Part shown: in pieces, positions 6,898 through 6,940 of the stretch
How positions within the stretch are numbered: the stretch's first letter is position 1
Layout: the number at the start of each line of letters is the position of its first letter
DNA from: a bacterium
GTDB lineage: Bacteria; SZUA-79; Acidulodesulfobacterales; Acidulodesulfobacteraceae
Direction: 5' to 3'
DNA length: 6,940 nucleotides
Assembly: GCA_021813595.1 (NCBI GenBank)
Contig: JAKAKF010000216.1
Span: 1 to 6,940, forward strand
The notes under the pieces: generated by a model
What the model saw: only the letters and a program-made list of their open reading frames with translations
Database searches by the model: none
What the model was told of the DNA's origin: nothing
Translations under genes and position numbers: made by a program

Positions 6898-6904
6898 CTC
6901 CACC
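6898..6904 (-). promoter_or_regulatory. Ribosome binding site of secD
   Basis: Minus-strand GGTGGAG ends four bases before the ATG at 6893 and only one base before the alternative TTG at 6896. The spacing favours the ATG as the real start. It is one of only two clear Shine-Dalgarno-like sites in the gene train, the other being that of secF. Confidence 0.7.
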
Positions 6905-6928
6905 ATAAAAGAAAATTAGACTTGTTAA

Positions 6929-6934
6929 ATTATA
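6929..6934 (-). promoter_or_regulatory. Possible -10 promoter box upstream of secD
   Basis: The minus strand reads TATAAT, a perfect sigma-70 -10 hexamer, 35 bases before the secD ATG. A -35 box would fall beyond the right edge and cannot be seen. In DNA this AT-rich the hexamer can occur by chance, and secD may instead be transcribed from an upstream gene such as yajC, so this is only a candidate. Confidence 0.25.
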
Positions 6935-6940
6935 AAATAA

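Overview
The window is compact, AT-rich bacterial DNA, with many I/K/N-rich proteins and almost no non-coding sequence. It looks like a core-genome segment, not a mobile island: I see no transposase, integrase, tRNA, rRNA, CRISPR array or long repeat. Separate secD and secF genes followed by recJ is an order I know from several bacterial lineages, Deltaproteobacteria-like ones among them. With the type IV pilus inner-membrane proteins this suggests an AT-rich, probably didermic bacterium. The lineage is an inference and cannot be fixed from this window.

Layout: one leftward (minus-strand) gene train fills nearly everything. From right to left it runs secD (6893-5316), secF (5277-4366), recJ (4324-2348), pilM-like (2327-1374), pilN-like (1350-745) and pilO-like (748-158). 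Gaps are 38, 41, 20 and 23 bases, and then pilN and pilO overlap by 4 bases (ATGA). No terminator is visible between them, so one operon or a read-through unit is likely. At the far left the end of a plus-strand tatC gene (1-155) meets pilO tail to tail, with 2 bases between the stop codons.

How the genes fit together: SecD and SecF form the proton-driven motor that helps pull proteins through SecYEG. TatC is the core of the separate Tat export route for folded proteins. PilM, PilN and PilO form the inner-membrane assembly platform of a type IV pilus or related pilus-like machine. RecJ is a cytoplasmic single-strand exonuclease for DNA repair and is here by conserved gene order, not obvious function. 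The pilus module is incomplete locally: no pilP or pilQ follows pilO, because tatC occupies the next position.

No clearly new biological system is visible. The points most worth a second look are the orphan pilMNO set behind secDF-recJ, the degenerate nucleotide-binding motifs of PilM, the shared double-stop element at the tatC/pilO junction, two short perfect tandem duplications, and the uneven presence of Shine-Dalgarno sequences along the train.
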